Shown here: piece after piece, positions 1-7,730 of the stretch
How positions within the stretch are numbered: position 1 is the first letter of the stretch
Layout: the number at the start of each line of letters is the position of its first letter
NCBI GenBank assembly: GCA_943359485.1
Contig: CALRHR010000007.1
Location: 1-41,372, forward strand
Reading direction: 5' to 3'
From: Candidatus Nomurabacteria bacterium
Lineage (GTDB): Bacteria; Patescibacteriota; Minisyncoccia; Phycocordibacterales; UBA9973
DNA: 41,372 nt
The notes under the pieces: generated by a model
The model's database searches: none
Seen by the model: only the letters and a program-made list of their open reading frames with translations
Told to the model about the DNA's origin: nothing
Translations under genes and position numbers: made by a program

Positions 1-846
1 ATCGGTGCTAACCAATTCGGCTAATGCGTCGGATAAACCTCCTACAGCATTTTCGATAGAATCCAGAATTCTGTCAACTTGGTTGTTGTAGGAAGTTTGA
101 GAGACGAATGAAGAAGTGTCAACATCATTACTACTTCCGGCTGGGCCTCGAGGACCCTCTGGTCCGCGGAGACCCACGGGACCTTGAGGGCCGGGGCGTC
201 CCGGTGCCGAGATTGCGGGCGCCTGCGGCACTGGTTGTTTCCCAGATAGAGGCTTAGGCGCTATCTGTCCCCCTGGTAGTGGGGTTGGAATTTTGATCGG
301 GGCAGATATCAGCGGGGGTTTGATAGCGGGTGTTGTGGCAACAGTTTTTGTAATTACTGTAGCTGGTTTGGTGTCATACAAAATGTAAGCGATTTCTGAA
401 GTGTAATTGTCATAATGATCAAGGAGAGAATTTGAAATATTTTTCGAAACACTTTCTCCAGACCCCGAAATGAAACCAGCGTAACTATTCCACCAATCAG
501 AGATACTGAGTTTTGCGAATGTAGAAGAAACATTACTAGAGATGTCTGACGCGATTGTATTTGCCGTAAGTGAGACCTTCTTTGGTACTTCTAAAGAAGA
601 AATACCACTTGCTCCAAGTGGAGGAATTTTTCCAACCATTTTGTCAAAAACTTCATTTGATTTTTCAATCGCTACTGCTCCTGGTTTCAAGATGTAATTT
701 TTGTATGTATCACCAGCAGAAGAAACAAAATTTTCAACATACGAAACTGGGCTAAATGCGGAACTATTATGAACTGGGTAAAAGAAAAAACCAACAACAA
801 AAAGGCTGGAAAGAAAAAATTTCTGTCTGAACAATTTTTTTGCCAT
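1..846 (-). CDS. Secreted collagen-like repeat protein (partial, 3' end beyond window)
   Basis: The reading frame is open from an ATG at 846 to the window edge (282 codons, no stop), so the C-terminus is missing. Residues about 5-30 form a basic-then-hydrophobic segment (KKLFRQKFFLSSLFVVGFFF), a signal peptide or membrane anchor. A Ser/Thr-rich ectodomain and a Pro-rich stalk follow (about residues 175-215), then seven uninterrupted Gly-X-Y triplets (GRP GPQ GPV GLR GPE GPR GPA, about 138-201 on the plus strand). The end in view looks helical (ILDSIENAVGGLSDALAEL). Gly-X-Y runs are the hallmark of collagen triple helices; bacterial examples are trimeric surface fibres, often ending in an adhesive or chaperone domain. 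It lies downstream of pilD at the end of the pilus cluster and has its own promoter. I infer a surface or pilus-associated fibre. The fold is well supported; the function is not. Confidence 0.75.
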   Translation of the reverse strand, partial: MAKKLFRQKFFLSSLFVVGFFFYPVHNSSAFSPVSYVENFVSSAGDTYKNYILKPGAVAIEKSNEVFDKMVGKIPPLGASGISSLEVPKKVSLTANTIASDISSNVSSTFAKLSISDWWNSYAGFISGSGESVSKNISNSLLDHYDNYTSEIAYILYDTKPATVITKTVATTPAIKPPLISAPIKIPTPLPGGQIAPKPLSGKQPVPQAPAISAPGRPGPQGPVGLRGPEGPRGPAGSSNDVDTSSFVSQTSYNNQVDRILDSIENAVGGLSDALAELVSTD

Positions 847-865
847 ATTTTTCTTTTGAAAACAC

Positions 866-910
866 TTGTATTTTCCGAAATTGTGTAGAAAATACAACTA
901 TATTATATCA
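866..910 (-). promoter_or_regulatory. Promoter and 5'-leader hairpin of the collagen-like gene
   Basis: On the minus strand an extended -10 (TGATATAAT, plus 902-910) predicts a start near 895. The resulting leader of about 49 nt begins with a perfect 10-bp stem (TTGTATTTTC at 888-897 on the minus strand, pairing with 866-875; 12-nt loop). A hairpin at the very 5' end can stabilise an mRNA or serve as a regulatory site. Unlike many genes here, this one is therefore not leaderless. Confidence 0.5.
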
Positions 911-1051
911 ATAAGCGAGGAGCACAAGCAAGTAAATGTGGGGATTTGCTTGCTTAATGTCCGAGCGAAATTGATATATGGTAATCCATATACCAGCAAA
1001 TAGAGCCAAAAATATACAAAAGTGTGGGGATAACTCCCACTTGGGTTAAAG
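911..1051. other. Intergenic region with two small hairpins
   Basis: No gene is seen. Apart from the terminator-like stem next to pilD it holds AGCAAG-T-AAAT / ATTT-G-CTTGCT (about 924-951) and a perfect 7-bp stem TATATGG-TAAT-CCATATA (about 975-992). Neither has a T-tract. They may be transcript-end structures or minor palindromic repeats. Confidence 0.4.
1020..1042 (-). terminator. Putative terminator after pilD
   Basis: Ten bases past the pilD stop, the minus strand reads a GTGGG/CCCAC stem followed by a T-rich stretch (ACTTTTGTATATTTTT). The stem is short, so this is only a moderate call. Confidence 0.45.
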
Positions 1052-1870
1052 TTAAAAAGCAAAAAGATGTAAATCAAAAATAAATGCCAGAAACGCACCG
1101 AGAGCTAAATATACAGCAAAAGGAATCTCGCTTTTCATACCATAACCTCTACTCCCAACAACAAGGCTTACCCCTATAATAGCTCCAATCCAAAAAGAGA
1201 GTGCGATGCCGGAGACCGCTTTGCCAAGTCCGAGGAGCCAGCCCAAGCCAAATGCGAGTTTGGCATCTCCGAGACCTATCCAAGCACCACGAGACACTAG
1301 CCAAAGCAAGGCAAAAGGCAAAGCGATAACTATTCCGGACAATAACTGCACAATCGATGGAATATGAGGATAAAAAACAGGAAAACCTGCAAAACCATTC
1401 ATAAATAAAAACATACTAATAAAAGACAAAACTCCGAAAATAAAAACAGGCTTATCTGGAATTATTTTATGTCTTATATCATAAACTGCTATAACAACGA
1501 GAATTGAAAACAAAACAGCAAAATAAATATAAGTAAAGATAAACGCTAGTGGATCAGAAGATCCTGGAGATACTAAAAAAGTAACAGCTTGGATTTTTAA
1601 AAATAAAATAGCAAAAACAAGACCAGTAGCTAATTCTACTAATGGATATTGGATAGATATTTTAGTTTTACAAGTTCTACACCTCCCTTTTAAGACGAAA
1701 AAACTAAATATTGGTATGAGTTCATACCAACGAAGTTTGTTCTGACAAGACACACATGCACTTCTTCCACCCAAAGACTTCGCTGTATTCATTCGGTAAA
1801 TAACAACATTCAAAAAACTCCCAATAATGAGTCCAAGTGGAAAAAAAATAAAAAGTGGAAAAAAGTTCAT
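1052..1870 (-). CDS. pilD: Type IV prepilin peptidase PilD (A24 family)
   Basis: Polytopic inner-membrane aspartic protease that cleaves the leader of prepilins before the Phe of the FTLIEL box (and in many bacteria N-methylates it). The 272 aa carry the N-terminal domain with both zinc CxxC pairs (Cys39/42 and Cys64/67) and the two catalytic Asp motifs of the family: Asp131 in VYDIRHKIIPD and Asp202 in GLGDAKL. About eight hydrophobic segments are present and the length is normal. Its substrates in this window would be the pilins at 2051-2473 and 10905-11378. It follows the pilin gene but is separated from it by a strong terminator, so it probably has its own weak promoter or depends on read-through. 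Confidence 0.95.
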   Translation of the reverse strand: MNFFPLFIFFPLGLIIGSFLNVVIYRMNTAKSLGGRSACVSCQNKLRWYELIPIFSFFVLKGRCRTCKTKISIQYPLVELATGLVFAILFLKIQAVTFLVSPGSSDPLAFIFTYIYFAVLFSILVVIAVYDIRHKIIPDKPVFIFGVLSFISMFLFMNGFAGFPVFYPHIPSIVQLLSGIVIALPFALLWLVSRGAWIGLGDAKLAFGLGWLLGLGKAVSGIALSFWIGAIIGVSLVVGSRGYGMKSEIPFAVYLALGAFLAFIFDLHLFAF

Positions 1871-1890
1871 GTTTATTTTATATAACTAAT

Positions 1891-1938
1891 TATACCCCCA
1901 CACCTTTTATTTTGCTAATGAAAGGTGGTGGGGGTATA
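1891..1938. repeat. 17-bp inverted repeat upstream of pilD
   Basis: TATACCCCCACACCTTT (1891-1907) pairs with AAAGGTGGTGGGGGTATA (1921-1938) with one bulged base and a 13-nt loop. It has no T-tract. It stands 20 bp upstream of the pilD start and beyond the pilin terminator, so it would fold in any read-through transcript. It could be an RNA-processing site or a palindromic repeat. Confidence 0.6.
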
Positions 1939-1955
1939 CCACACTCACGAAAAAC

Positions 1956-2028
1956 AAAAACCACCTCTTCGAGCCTGAGGCTCTCAGAGCCAAGTGGCCT
2001 GAGAATCTCAACGAAGAAGGTGGTTTTT
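1956..2028 (-). terminator. Branched, bidirectional-looking terminator after the pilin gene
   Basis: A 16-bp outer stem with one bulge (1956-1971 with 2012-2028) is flanked by A5 and T5, so it has terminator form on either strand; on the minus strand the T-tract follows the pilin stop by about 80 nt. The stem encloses small inner hairpins (GAGCC-TGA-GGCTC; TCAG-a-GCC-AAGT-GGC-CTGA; TGAG-AAT-CTCA), giving a cloverleaf-like junction instead of a simple loop. It should end most pilin transcripts before pilD. Confidence 0.8.
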
Positions 2029-2050
2029 GAAAACAATTATTACAATAAGA

Positions 2051-2473
2051 TTATCCAGCTACCGGACACGCTACGAGAGTTGTGCTTGTGGCTGATTTAA
2101 GAACTTGCCTCGAAACACCTGTACTGTCTACACACCAAGCTTTTGTCAAATCTCCCTTGAGTCCAGCCCATGCGCTCCATGTACTAGAACTAGAAGAATA
2201 ACAATTTCCATTATTGCCTCCTGCGGTAACAGCAGCATTTTGAGCATTGACCATACTCGGATCAGCGCAGACTCCTGTGTATGTGTTTCCTGCATCATAA
2301 AATATTTCGGCCTGAGGACGCATGTTTGCCAAATTCGCTTTGACTGCTGCGTCAGAACCTTTTGACCTTGCTGTGTTTAGACTAGCCAACACAACACTCG
2401 CTAAAATACCAATGATAGCAACAACAACCAAGAGTTCAATTAATGTAAAACCTTTCTTTAAATTCATTTTCAT
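2051..2473 (-). CDS. pilA: Major type IV pilin (PilA/GspG-like)
   Basis: The 140-aa prepilin has a short basic leader (MKMNLKKG) directly before FTLIELLVVVAIIGILASVVLASLN, the classic class III signal peptide and polymerising N-terminal helix with Glu5. PilD would cut between Gly8 and Phe9. The globular part carries Cys residues near the C-terminus (GVCADPS, GNCYSSS, AWCVDS, VACPVAG), enough for one or two disulfides. Translation may begin at Met1 or Met3; either leaves a functional leader. It has a promoter with a real leader of about 50 nt and a strong terminator, which suggests an abundant monocistronic mRNA, as expected for the fibre subunit. I infer 'major' from this arrangement. Confidence 0.93.
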   Translation of the reverse strand: MKMNLKKGFTLIELLVVVAIIGILASVVLASLNTARSKGSDAAVKANLANMRPQAEIFYDAGNTYTGVCADPSMVNAQNAAVTAGGNNGNCYSSSSSTWSAWAGLKGDLTKAWCVDSTGVSRQVLKSATSTTLVACPVAG

Positions 2474-2527
2474 AATTATAATTATTTAATAATAAATTTC
2501 GACTTATATTAATATTCTAATAAACTA

Positions 2528-2533
2528 ATTATA
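2528..2533 (-). promoter_or_regulatory. -10 box of the pilin gene
   Basis: A perfect TATAAT on the minus strand, preceded by TTG, places the start about 50 nt upstream of the pilin ATG. No good -35 is seen. The leader is unlike the leaderless neighbours. Confidence 0.5.
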
Positions 2534-2571
2534 CAACATGTGTAAAAAAAGTTATCCACACCCCCCTTTTT

Positions 2572-3780
2572 TTAACTAATTCCTCCAGCCAAATTGTAAA
2601 TTGGCATCAAAACAGAAACCAGAAGAACCCCAACACCCAAGCCCAAAACCACAATCATAACCGGCTCTATTAAACCGACCAGCGTATCAACCGCATCATC
2701 AACCTCCCTCCGGTAAAAAACAGTCATTGTTTTTAAAATAGAACTAAGAGAACCAGTCTCTTCGCCGACCATCAACATCTGTACCATAATTCTCGGTATT
2801 TCTTCTGTATGTTTTTCAAGTGCAACCGAAAGGGTAAGACCGGACCTGACTCCATCGGATGCCTCGGTTAAAAGCTCGCGATACACGCGACTGCCGACAA
2901 CATCGGCGGTAATATCTATGGCTCGAACTATGGGAACACCAGAAGAAAGCATTGTTTCCATATTGTCTGTCATCCTTGAAAGATAGAGCTTTTTGTATAA
3001 ATTACCAATGGCCGGCATGGAAAGACGCATTTTGTCTAAATATGCTTTACCTTTGTCTGTAGAAGATAATCGCCAAACCCATATACCTAAAAGCACCAGA
3101 AAAATAAGAACAAAAAAACCGTAGTTAACAAAGAAATTCGAAAGCGCAATAATTATTTTAGTATAAAAAGGCACCTCCTGGCCGGAATCTAAAATGATCG
3201 CGGAAAGTTTTGGAATCACGACAACAAACATAAGAGACATCACTACAAAAAAAGTAAGAACAACAAAGACTGGATAAATAAGCGCGTTTCTGGCTTTAGA
3301 AGTGAGAGAGTACTGACGGTCCAAATACTCTGCTAAATGCAGAAATGTCTGATTTAACTTGCCGGTTTCTTCGCCAACTTTCACCATGTTTATATAAAAA
3401 TTAGAAAACACATCCTGATGCTTACCGAGTGCACCGGAAATGGAAACCCCTGCTTGAAGATCATCGCAGATCTGATTCAGCTTGCGACCCAAAAGCTTAT
3501 TTTCTGTATTGCTCGCCAGCATCGTGAAAGCCTTGAGAGCAGACACTTGCGCTTCGAACAAAGTGGAAATCTGACGGGAAAGAATAACAACATCCCTTAC
3601 GGAAACTCTTTCAAAAAAAGAAATTGAGAACAAGGATTTAACTTCTGCCTCATCTTTGATAGAAATAACCACAAATCCCCTTCTTTGTAGGGCACTTATC
3701 GCCATGTCGCGATTGGGCGCATCAATTTCTCCTTGTTTGTCTACCCCCTCGGAATCTATGACTTTGTATGTGAATAACAT
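2572..3780 (-). CDS. pilC: Type IV pilus inner-membrane platform protein PilC (GspF family)
   Basis: Polytopic protein on which the PilB and PilT motors act to move pilins in or out of the membrane. The 402 aa have the expected N-terminal piece (MLFTYKVIDSEGVDKQGEI) and two repeated GspF domains, each with a cytoplasmic helical bundle and membrane helices (around residues 165-195, 215-235 and 365-395). The repeat signature appears in both halves (VKVGEETGKLNQ and LMVGEETGSLSS). It is downstream of pilT; a palindromic repeat occupies the whole gap and ends directly against the ATG, with no Shine-Dalgarno sequence. Confidence 0.95.
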   Translation of the reverse strand: MLFTYKVIDSEGVDKQGEIDAPNRDMAISALQRRGFVVISIKDEAEVKSLFSISFFERVSVRDVVILSRQISTLFEAQVSALKAFTMLASNTENKLLGRKLNQICDDLQAGVSISGALGKHQDVFSNFYINMVKVGEETGKLNQTFLHLAEYLDRQYSLTSKARNALIYPVFVVLTFFVVMSLMFVVVIPKLSAIILDSGQEVPFYTKIIIALSNFFVNYGFFVLIFLVLLGIWVWRLSSTDKGKAYLDKMRLSMPAIGNLYKKLYLSRMTDNMETMLSSGVPIVRAIDITADVVGSRVYRELLTEASDGVRSGLTLSVALEKHTEEIPRIMVQMLMVGEETGSLSSILKTMTVFYRREVDDAVDTLVGLIEPVMIVVLGLGVGVLLVSVLMPIYNLAGGIS

Positions 3781-3828
3781 TGTAGGCTTTAGGCTTTAGG
3801 CTTTAGCTAATGCCTAGAGCCTGTGTTA
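3781..3828 (-). repeat. AGGC/GCCT intergenic repeat between pilT and pilC
   Basis: On the minus strand the gap reads ACACAGG..CTCTAGGC..TAGCTAA, then tandem GCCTAAA units ending AGCCTACA-ATG. The AGGCTCTAGGC part can pair with GCCTAAAGCCT, giving a hairpin only about 2 nt before the pilC start. A clearly related copy sits in the same position before rplT (28471-28538). Confidence 0.7.
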
Positions 3829-3831
3829 ATA

Positions 3832-4899
3832 TTAAATCATTCTTTCAAGACCTTTTGGGTTAAGAGAGTAAGCTCGAGCACTTTCTATAGAAATCTCTCC
3901 GACGCGTACTAGTTCGACAAGCGATCGGTTCAAATCTACCATTCCAGACTCCATACCTGTTTCAATAACGACATCTATTTCATGGGTGAGTTTTTCACGA
4001 ATCAAATTCGACACAGCATTATTATTTAAAAGAAGTTCGTAAGCAGGAATTTGACCGCCAGTAATTCTCGGAATGAGTCTCTGAGAGAAAATCCCAAGCA
4101 GTGACGCCGACAGTTGAGCACGAATCTGATCCTGTTGCCCGGCTGGGAAAGAGTCGATTATTCTGTTTATGGTTTGGGAAGCGTTGTTGGTATGCAAAGT
4201 TGAAAATACAAGATGCCCAGTTTCCGCAGCAGTTACGGCAGTCGCCATCGTTTCGGGTGTGCGCATCTCTCCGATCATTATCACATTTACATCTTCACGA
4301 AAAACTGATTTGAGTGCAACATGAAAATCCTTCGTATCAATACCAACTTCGCGTTGATTGATTATTGATTTATTTGAAGTATAAATATATTCAATCGGAT
4401 CTTCAATCGTGATAATATTACAGGCTCGTTCGTTATTGATTAAATTAATCATCGCTGAAAGGGTGGTGGATTTACCCTGCCCAACAGGCCCCACCACTAG
4501 GAAAAATCCTTGTTTTTTGCGAGATATATCAGCTAAAATTTCTGGTAAATGTAATTCTTTTAGAGTTTTCACTTTTGGTATCAAGCGGAAAGCCATATTT
4601 ATCAAACCTTTTTGAAAAAAAGCATTGCCACGAAGCCGAGCTTCCCCACGAAAATCATAAGAAAAATCCAATTCCTGATTTTTCATAAAATCGTCAATTT
4701 TTGTCTTGGGCAACACCTCACTCAAAATTCCGAGCATGTCTTCTTGGCTGTAAACTGAATGTTTAAGAAGAGAGATGAGCTCTCCCGACACACGAACAAC
4801 TGGTGATCTGCCGGCGCCCAAATGTAAATCTGACCCGTTTTCACGAATGACCGTCAGAATAAGTTCTTCAAGTTCTTTTTTATAATCTATGGTTGTCAT
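3832..4899 (-). CDS. pilT: Pilus retraction ATPase PilT
   Basis: Hexameric cytoplasmic ATPase that depolymerises the pilus. The 355 aa contain the N-terminal PAS-like region, Walker A GPVGQGKST (137-145; the usual form is GPTGSGKST), the Asp box around TIEDPIEY, a His box (STLHTNNA) and the C-terminal NAVSNLIRE motif that matches the AIRNLIRE signature separating PilT from PilB. The Walker B region reads GEMRT where most PilTs have GEMRD. The start overlaps the end of the receiver gene by 4 nt (ATGA), so the two are translationally coupled. Confidence 0.93.
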   Translation of the reverse strand: MTTIDYKKELEELILTVIRENGSDLHLGAGRSPVVRVSGELISLLKHSVYSQEDMLGILSEVLPKTKIDDFMKNQELDFSYDFRGEARLRGNAFFQKGLINMAFRLIPKVKTLKELHLPEILADISRKKQGFFLVVGPVGQGKSTTLSAMINLINNERACNIITIEDPIEYIYTSNKSIINQREVGIDTKDFHVALKSVFREDVNVIMIGEMRTPETMATAVTAAETGHLVFSTLHTNNASQTINRIIDSFPAGQQDQIRAQLSASLLGIFSQRLIPRITGGQIPAYELLLNNNAVSNLIREKLTHEIDVVIETGMESGMVDLNRSLVELVRVGEISIESARAYSLNPKGLERMI

Positions 4900-5306
4900 T
4901 TTAAAATTGGCACTGTAGCCTGCTTAGATACAACAATACGAATAACCTCACTAACAACTTCGAGTGGGGTAGAATTCGCTTTGATAATATAACCCGCTAC
5001 TCCCAAGCTTTTACCCCGATCGATGTCAGCCTGCTCGCTTTTGTTTGATAAAATTATTTTTATGGAATTGGGAGATAATTTTTCCATATTTACTTTCTCT
5101 AACATTTCAAAACCATCCATCTCTGGCATAATAACATCCACTAAAAAAACATCAGGGAGTAGCCCACCCTTTAATTTTTCGATGGCCTGTACGGGACTTT
5201 CCGCTGTATGAACTTCAAAATTATTCTGGCTAAATTTCAACGCATACATATCCAGAAGAAAACTGTCATCATCGATTATTAAAATTTTCTTTTTTTGTCC
5301 TTCCAT
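4896..5306 (-). CDS. Stand-alone CheY-like response regulator receiver
   Basis: The 136 aa form one receiver domain with no output domain. Key residues are present: acidic cluster Asp12-14, phosphoacceptor Asp57 (FLVDVIMPEMDG), the switch Ser87 (IILS) and Lys109 (GYIIK). The gene lies between pilB and pilT, overlaps pilT by 4 nt and has its own promoter inside the pilB end. By analogy with PilG/PilH-type receivers in twitching systems it probably tunes motor activity or direction by protein contact. No histidine kinase is present in the window, so its phosphodonor is unknown. Confidence 0.9.
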   Translation of the reverse strand: MEGQKKKILIIDDDSFLLDMYALKFSQNNFEVHTAESPVQAIEKLKGGLLPDVFLVDVIMPEMDGFEMLEKVNMEKLSPNSIKIILSNKSEQADIDRGKSLGVAGYIIKANSTPLEVVSEVIRIVVSKQATVPILK

Positions 5307-5317
5307 AATATTACATA

Positions 5318-5326
5318 ATTATAACA
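5318..5326 (-). promoter_or_regulatory. Extended -10 promoter of the receiver-pilT unit
   Basis: TGTTATAAT on the minus strand, 11 nt upstream of the receiver ATG and overlapping the pilB end. It predicts a leader of only about 4 nt and lets receiver-pilT-pilC be expressed apart from pilB. Confidence 0.6.
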
Positions 5327-5328
5327 TA

Positions 5329-7077
5329 CTATTCATTCTCATTGCTAAAATTATAAACTTCGGTAAAAGGAACAACACCTTCGATGGATTTGAGCATGGC
5401 ATCTTCTCGCATGGTTAACATTCCATGCTTGCGAGCAACCCTGTAAATCTCAGAATTAGTCGGGCTTTTAAGAATAACATTTTGCATTTCTTTATCCACC
5501 TTAAACATTTCAAAGACAGCAATACGGCCCCGCGTGCCAGAAGGACATCCCTCCGAAGGAACCGTCTCATACATTTCTTTTTTACTCCCAATATCTGTCT
5601 TGAGTTCAGGCGGTAAATCTTTCATTTGTTCTTCTATCTGCATTTTAATACTCTCATCCATTGGAACTAACTTTCGTGAATCTTTGCAAGTCAGTCTCGC
5701 CAACCTCTGAGCCACAGATAAAATAAGTGTAGGCGCAATCAAGTATGGATCCACACCCATATCCACCAGCCTAGGTACCGCACCGATGGCGTTGTTAGTG
5801 TGTAAAGTTGAGAGGACCAGGTGTCCGGTTAGAGCAGCTTGAATAGCAAGTTGAGCCGTTTCTTTATCGCGTATCTCCCCCACCATGATGATGTCTGGAT
5901 CCTGACGCAAGATGGAACGCAACCCAGAAGCAAAGGTATAACCGATCTCCGGCATCATTTGAGACTGGTTTATTTCAGGTATGTGATATTCCACCGGATC
6001 TTCCAAAGAAACAATGTTGCTTTTTTCTTTATCAAGTTCGTTTAAGATTGAGTATATAGTGGTTGACTTTCCGGAACCGGTCGGTCCAGTAACTAAAATA
6101 AGTCCATAAGGTTTGGCTATTGCTTCTCGTATTAAGCTCAAGTTTGTTTCAGAAAGTCCCAATTGATCAAGCGGTTTGACTCCTTTTTCTGAATCCAATA
6201 TTCGCATCACAACCTTCTCACCGTAGTACGCAGGCATAGTCGAGACACGAAAATCAATCTTGCGTCCATCAATATTAGCACTAAACGATCCATCTTGTGG
6301 TTTTCTTTTCTCATCTAACCGAAGTTTGGCTAAAATTTTGATACGAGCCACCACTCCACCATAGATAGATGGCGGAAGAGTGATGGTAGTATGCAGTGTA
6401 CCATCTACCCGAAAACGAACCTTAACCTTTTCACCTGTATACTCAATATGGATATCTGAAGCATTACCCTCTAAAGCATTACGCAATATCACAGCCACAA
6501 TTTTTATCACCGGCGCATCTTCTACTATCTTCTGCTCCTCTCCAGGTTGGACATTTTTTATTTCTTTGCTTAAATTTTCTTCATTTAAACTTTTGATGTC
6601 TCCCATTTTTTCTTGATCCAGCTCAGAGAGAGCTTCCTCTACTTGGCTACCCAAGCCTTTGTAACTATCCAATATATTTTCGTAGTCATGTTTGGAAATT
6701 AGAAAAACTTTAAAAGGAATACCTACCTTAGTCGAGATAAATTGCAAGGCGTCGAGGGCTTGCACATCTTCTCCATCAGTGACACCTACTTCCAGCACTC
6801 CATCATGGAGTTTGATGGGAGCAAAATGGTAATGCGTCGCTGAATCTTCGGAAATATATTTCAAAGCGTCAAAAGATGCTTCTTCTTTATTAATTTTCTT
6901 GATCGGCATATTTAAATACCGCCCCTTCATTTCCAAAAGCTTGTCCTCTGGTACTCCAGAATCGAGCAACACCTCATCGACATCTCCCCCGTATTTATCT
7001 CGAGCGCGAGTTTTTATTTCACCTATCTGGCTTTTGTTGATGAGACCTTCTTTAGCTAGCTCTTCTAAAAAACTCAT
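5329..7077 (-). CDS. pilB: Pilus extension ATPase PilB (GspE family)
   Basis: Cytoplasmic hexameric ATPase that powers pilin polymerisation. The 582 aa hold an N-terminal MshEN-like domain (about 1-140), the N2 domain, Walker A GPTGSGKST (331-339), Asp box SLEDPVEY, Walker B with IIMVGEIRD and the STLHTNNAIGAVPRL box. The zinc-binding CxxC...CxxC module typical of GspE/PilB is degenerate: only one Cys survives in each half (RLTCKDSR and EGCPSGTRGR). The gene has its own leaderless promoter. Identification is secure; loss of the zinc site is the odd point. Confidence 0.95.
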   Translation of the reverse strand: MSFLEELAKEGLINKSQIGEIKTRARDKYGGDVDEVLLDSGVPEDKLLEMKGRYLNMPIKKINKEEASFDALKYISEDSATHYHFAPIKLHDGVLEVGVTDGEDVQALDALQFISTKVGIPFKVFLISKHDYENILDSYKGLGSQVEEALSELDQEKMGDIKSLNEENLSKEIKNVQPGEEQKIVEDAPVIKIVAVILRNALEGNASDIHIEYTGEKVKVRFRVDGTLHTTITLPPSIYGGVVARIKILAKLRLDEKRKPQDGSFSANIDGRKIDFRVSTMPAYYGEKVVMRILDSEKGVKPLDQLGLSETNLSLIREAIAKPYGLILVTGPTGSGKSTTIYSILNELDKEKSNIVSLEDPVEYHIPEINQSQMMPEIGYTFASGLRSILRQDPDIIMVGEIRDKETAQLAIQAALTGHLVLSTLHTNNAIGAVPRLVDMGVDPYLIAPTLILSVAQRLARLTCKDSRKLVPMDESIKMQIEEQMKDLPPELKTDIGSKKEMYETVPSEGCPSGTRGRIAVFEMFKVDKEMQNVILKSPTNSEIYRVARKHGMLTMREDAMLKSIEGVVPFTEVYNFSNENE

Positions 7078-7083
7078 AATGAT

Positions 7084-7092
7084 ATTATAACA
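7084..7092 (-). promoter_or_regulatory. Extended -10 promoter of pilB (leaderless)
   Basis: TGTTATAAT on the minus strand, with exactly 6 nt (ATCATT) between TATAAT and ATG. Transcription should begin at or next to the start codon. A weak -35 (TTGGCT) lies 18 bp upstream of the hexamer. Confidence 0.7.
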
Positions 7093-7174
7093 GTTTTAGT
7101 GCAAACAAGCCAAATAAAAAATCTATTCTTTATTTTTACAGACAAAATTTTTATTGTATTTCTTATTTATTAAA

Positions 7175-7726
7175 CTACGGCGTCATTCCTGGTCCGCCTG
7201 GAATCATATTGGGAGGTGGGTTGTTGGCAGGGGGTTTGGTGGGAACTGTAGCGGGTGGGTTGTTGGCAGGGGGTTTGGTGGGAACTGTAGCGGGTGGAGT
7301 ACTTGGAGTTGTATTAGGAGCCGTATTTGGAGCTGTAATATCAGGCGCAGAAAGACTTTGTGTTGGTGGAGTAGTAGAAATATCTTCGACTCCAAAAGGC
7401 GCAAATGGATTGCTCCTGCCTTCATTATCATCTGGAACAAGCGTGATGGTAGAATCAGAGAGAGAGCTGAAGGCACTGTCAGAAAAAATGGCGTCATTTA
7501 ATTTTATACTTTTTACAGAAAGAAGTAGGGTCAGAAATTCATCAGCCACAAAGGAACCATTACCAGAAACTGTTGTAACCTGCAAAGACGCATTTGGAGT
7601 AGGGATGCCCGGAGAAGAAACCAAAGTAGCCTCATCACCAGGAGATGATCTTATAAAAAAGACATAGCCCAAAACAAAGACTAAGGCCACTGCTATGAAT
7701 ATTATGATGTTTCTTGTTGTAGGCAT
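7175..7726 (-). CDS. Membrane-anchored Pro-rich protein in the pilP position
   Basis: The 183 aa begin with one membrane helix (about 7-26), continue into an extracytoplasmic domain of about 90 residues (SLQVTTVSGNGSFVADEF...) and end in a long Pro/Thr/Asn-rich tail with two identical PPATVPTKPPANN units. No family is recognised by eye. It follows pilO after 4 nt, where proteobacterial clusters have the lipoprotein PilP; there is no lipobox here. I infer a PilP-like accessory of the PilM/N/O platform, with the tail perhaps spanning the wall. Confidence 0.7.
   Translation of the reverse strand: MPTTRNIIIFIAVALVFVLGYVFFIRSSPGDEATLVSSPGIPTPNASLQVTTVSGNGSFVADEFLTLLLSVKSIKLNDAIFSDSAFSSLSDSTITLVPDDNEGRSNPFAPFGVEDISTTPPTQSLSAPDITAPNTAPNTTPSTPPATVPTKPPANNPPATVPTKPPANNPPPNMIPGGPGMTP
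7217..7294. repeat. Perfect 39-bp tandem duplication in a coding tail
   Basis: Two identical 39-bp units (7217-7255 and 7256-7294) encode the 13-residue repeats of the Pro-rich tail. The length is a multiple of three, so copy number can change without shifting the frame. The absence of any mismatch suggests a recent or actively maintained duplication. Confidence 0.9.
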
Positions 7727-7730
7727 AATT

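Noticed and set aside
243-267. Inverted repeat cagatag..ctatctg within the collagen-like gene as a REP insertion
   Set aside because: Short stem with an 11-nt loop in a Pro-rich linker; not related to the other palindromes and may be chance.
898-1098. 66-codon minus-strand frame after pilD
   Set aside because: Overlaps the pilD end in another frame and runs through hairpins; hydrophobic but without initiation signals.
7204-7667. Long Gly-rich and other open frames on both strands over the Pro-rich tail
   Set aside because: They arise from the 39-bp repeat and low-complexity codons of the minus-strand gene read in other frames; no plausible start context or protein-like composition.
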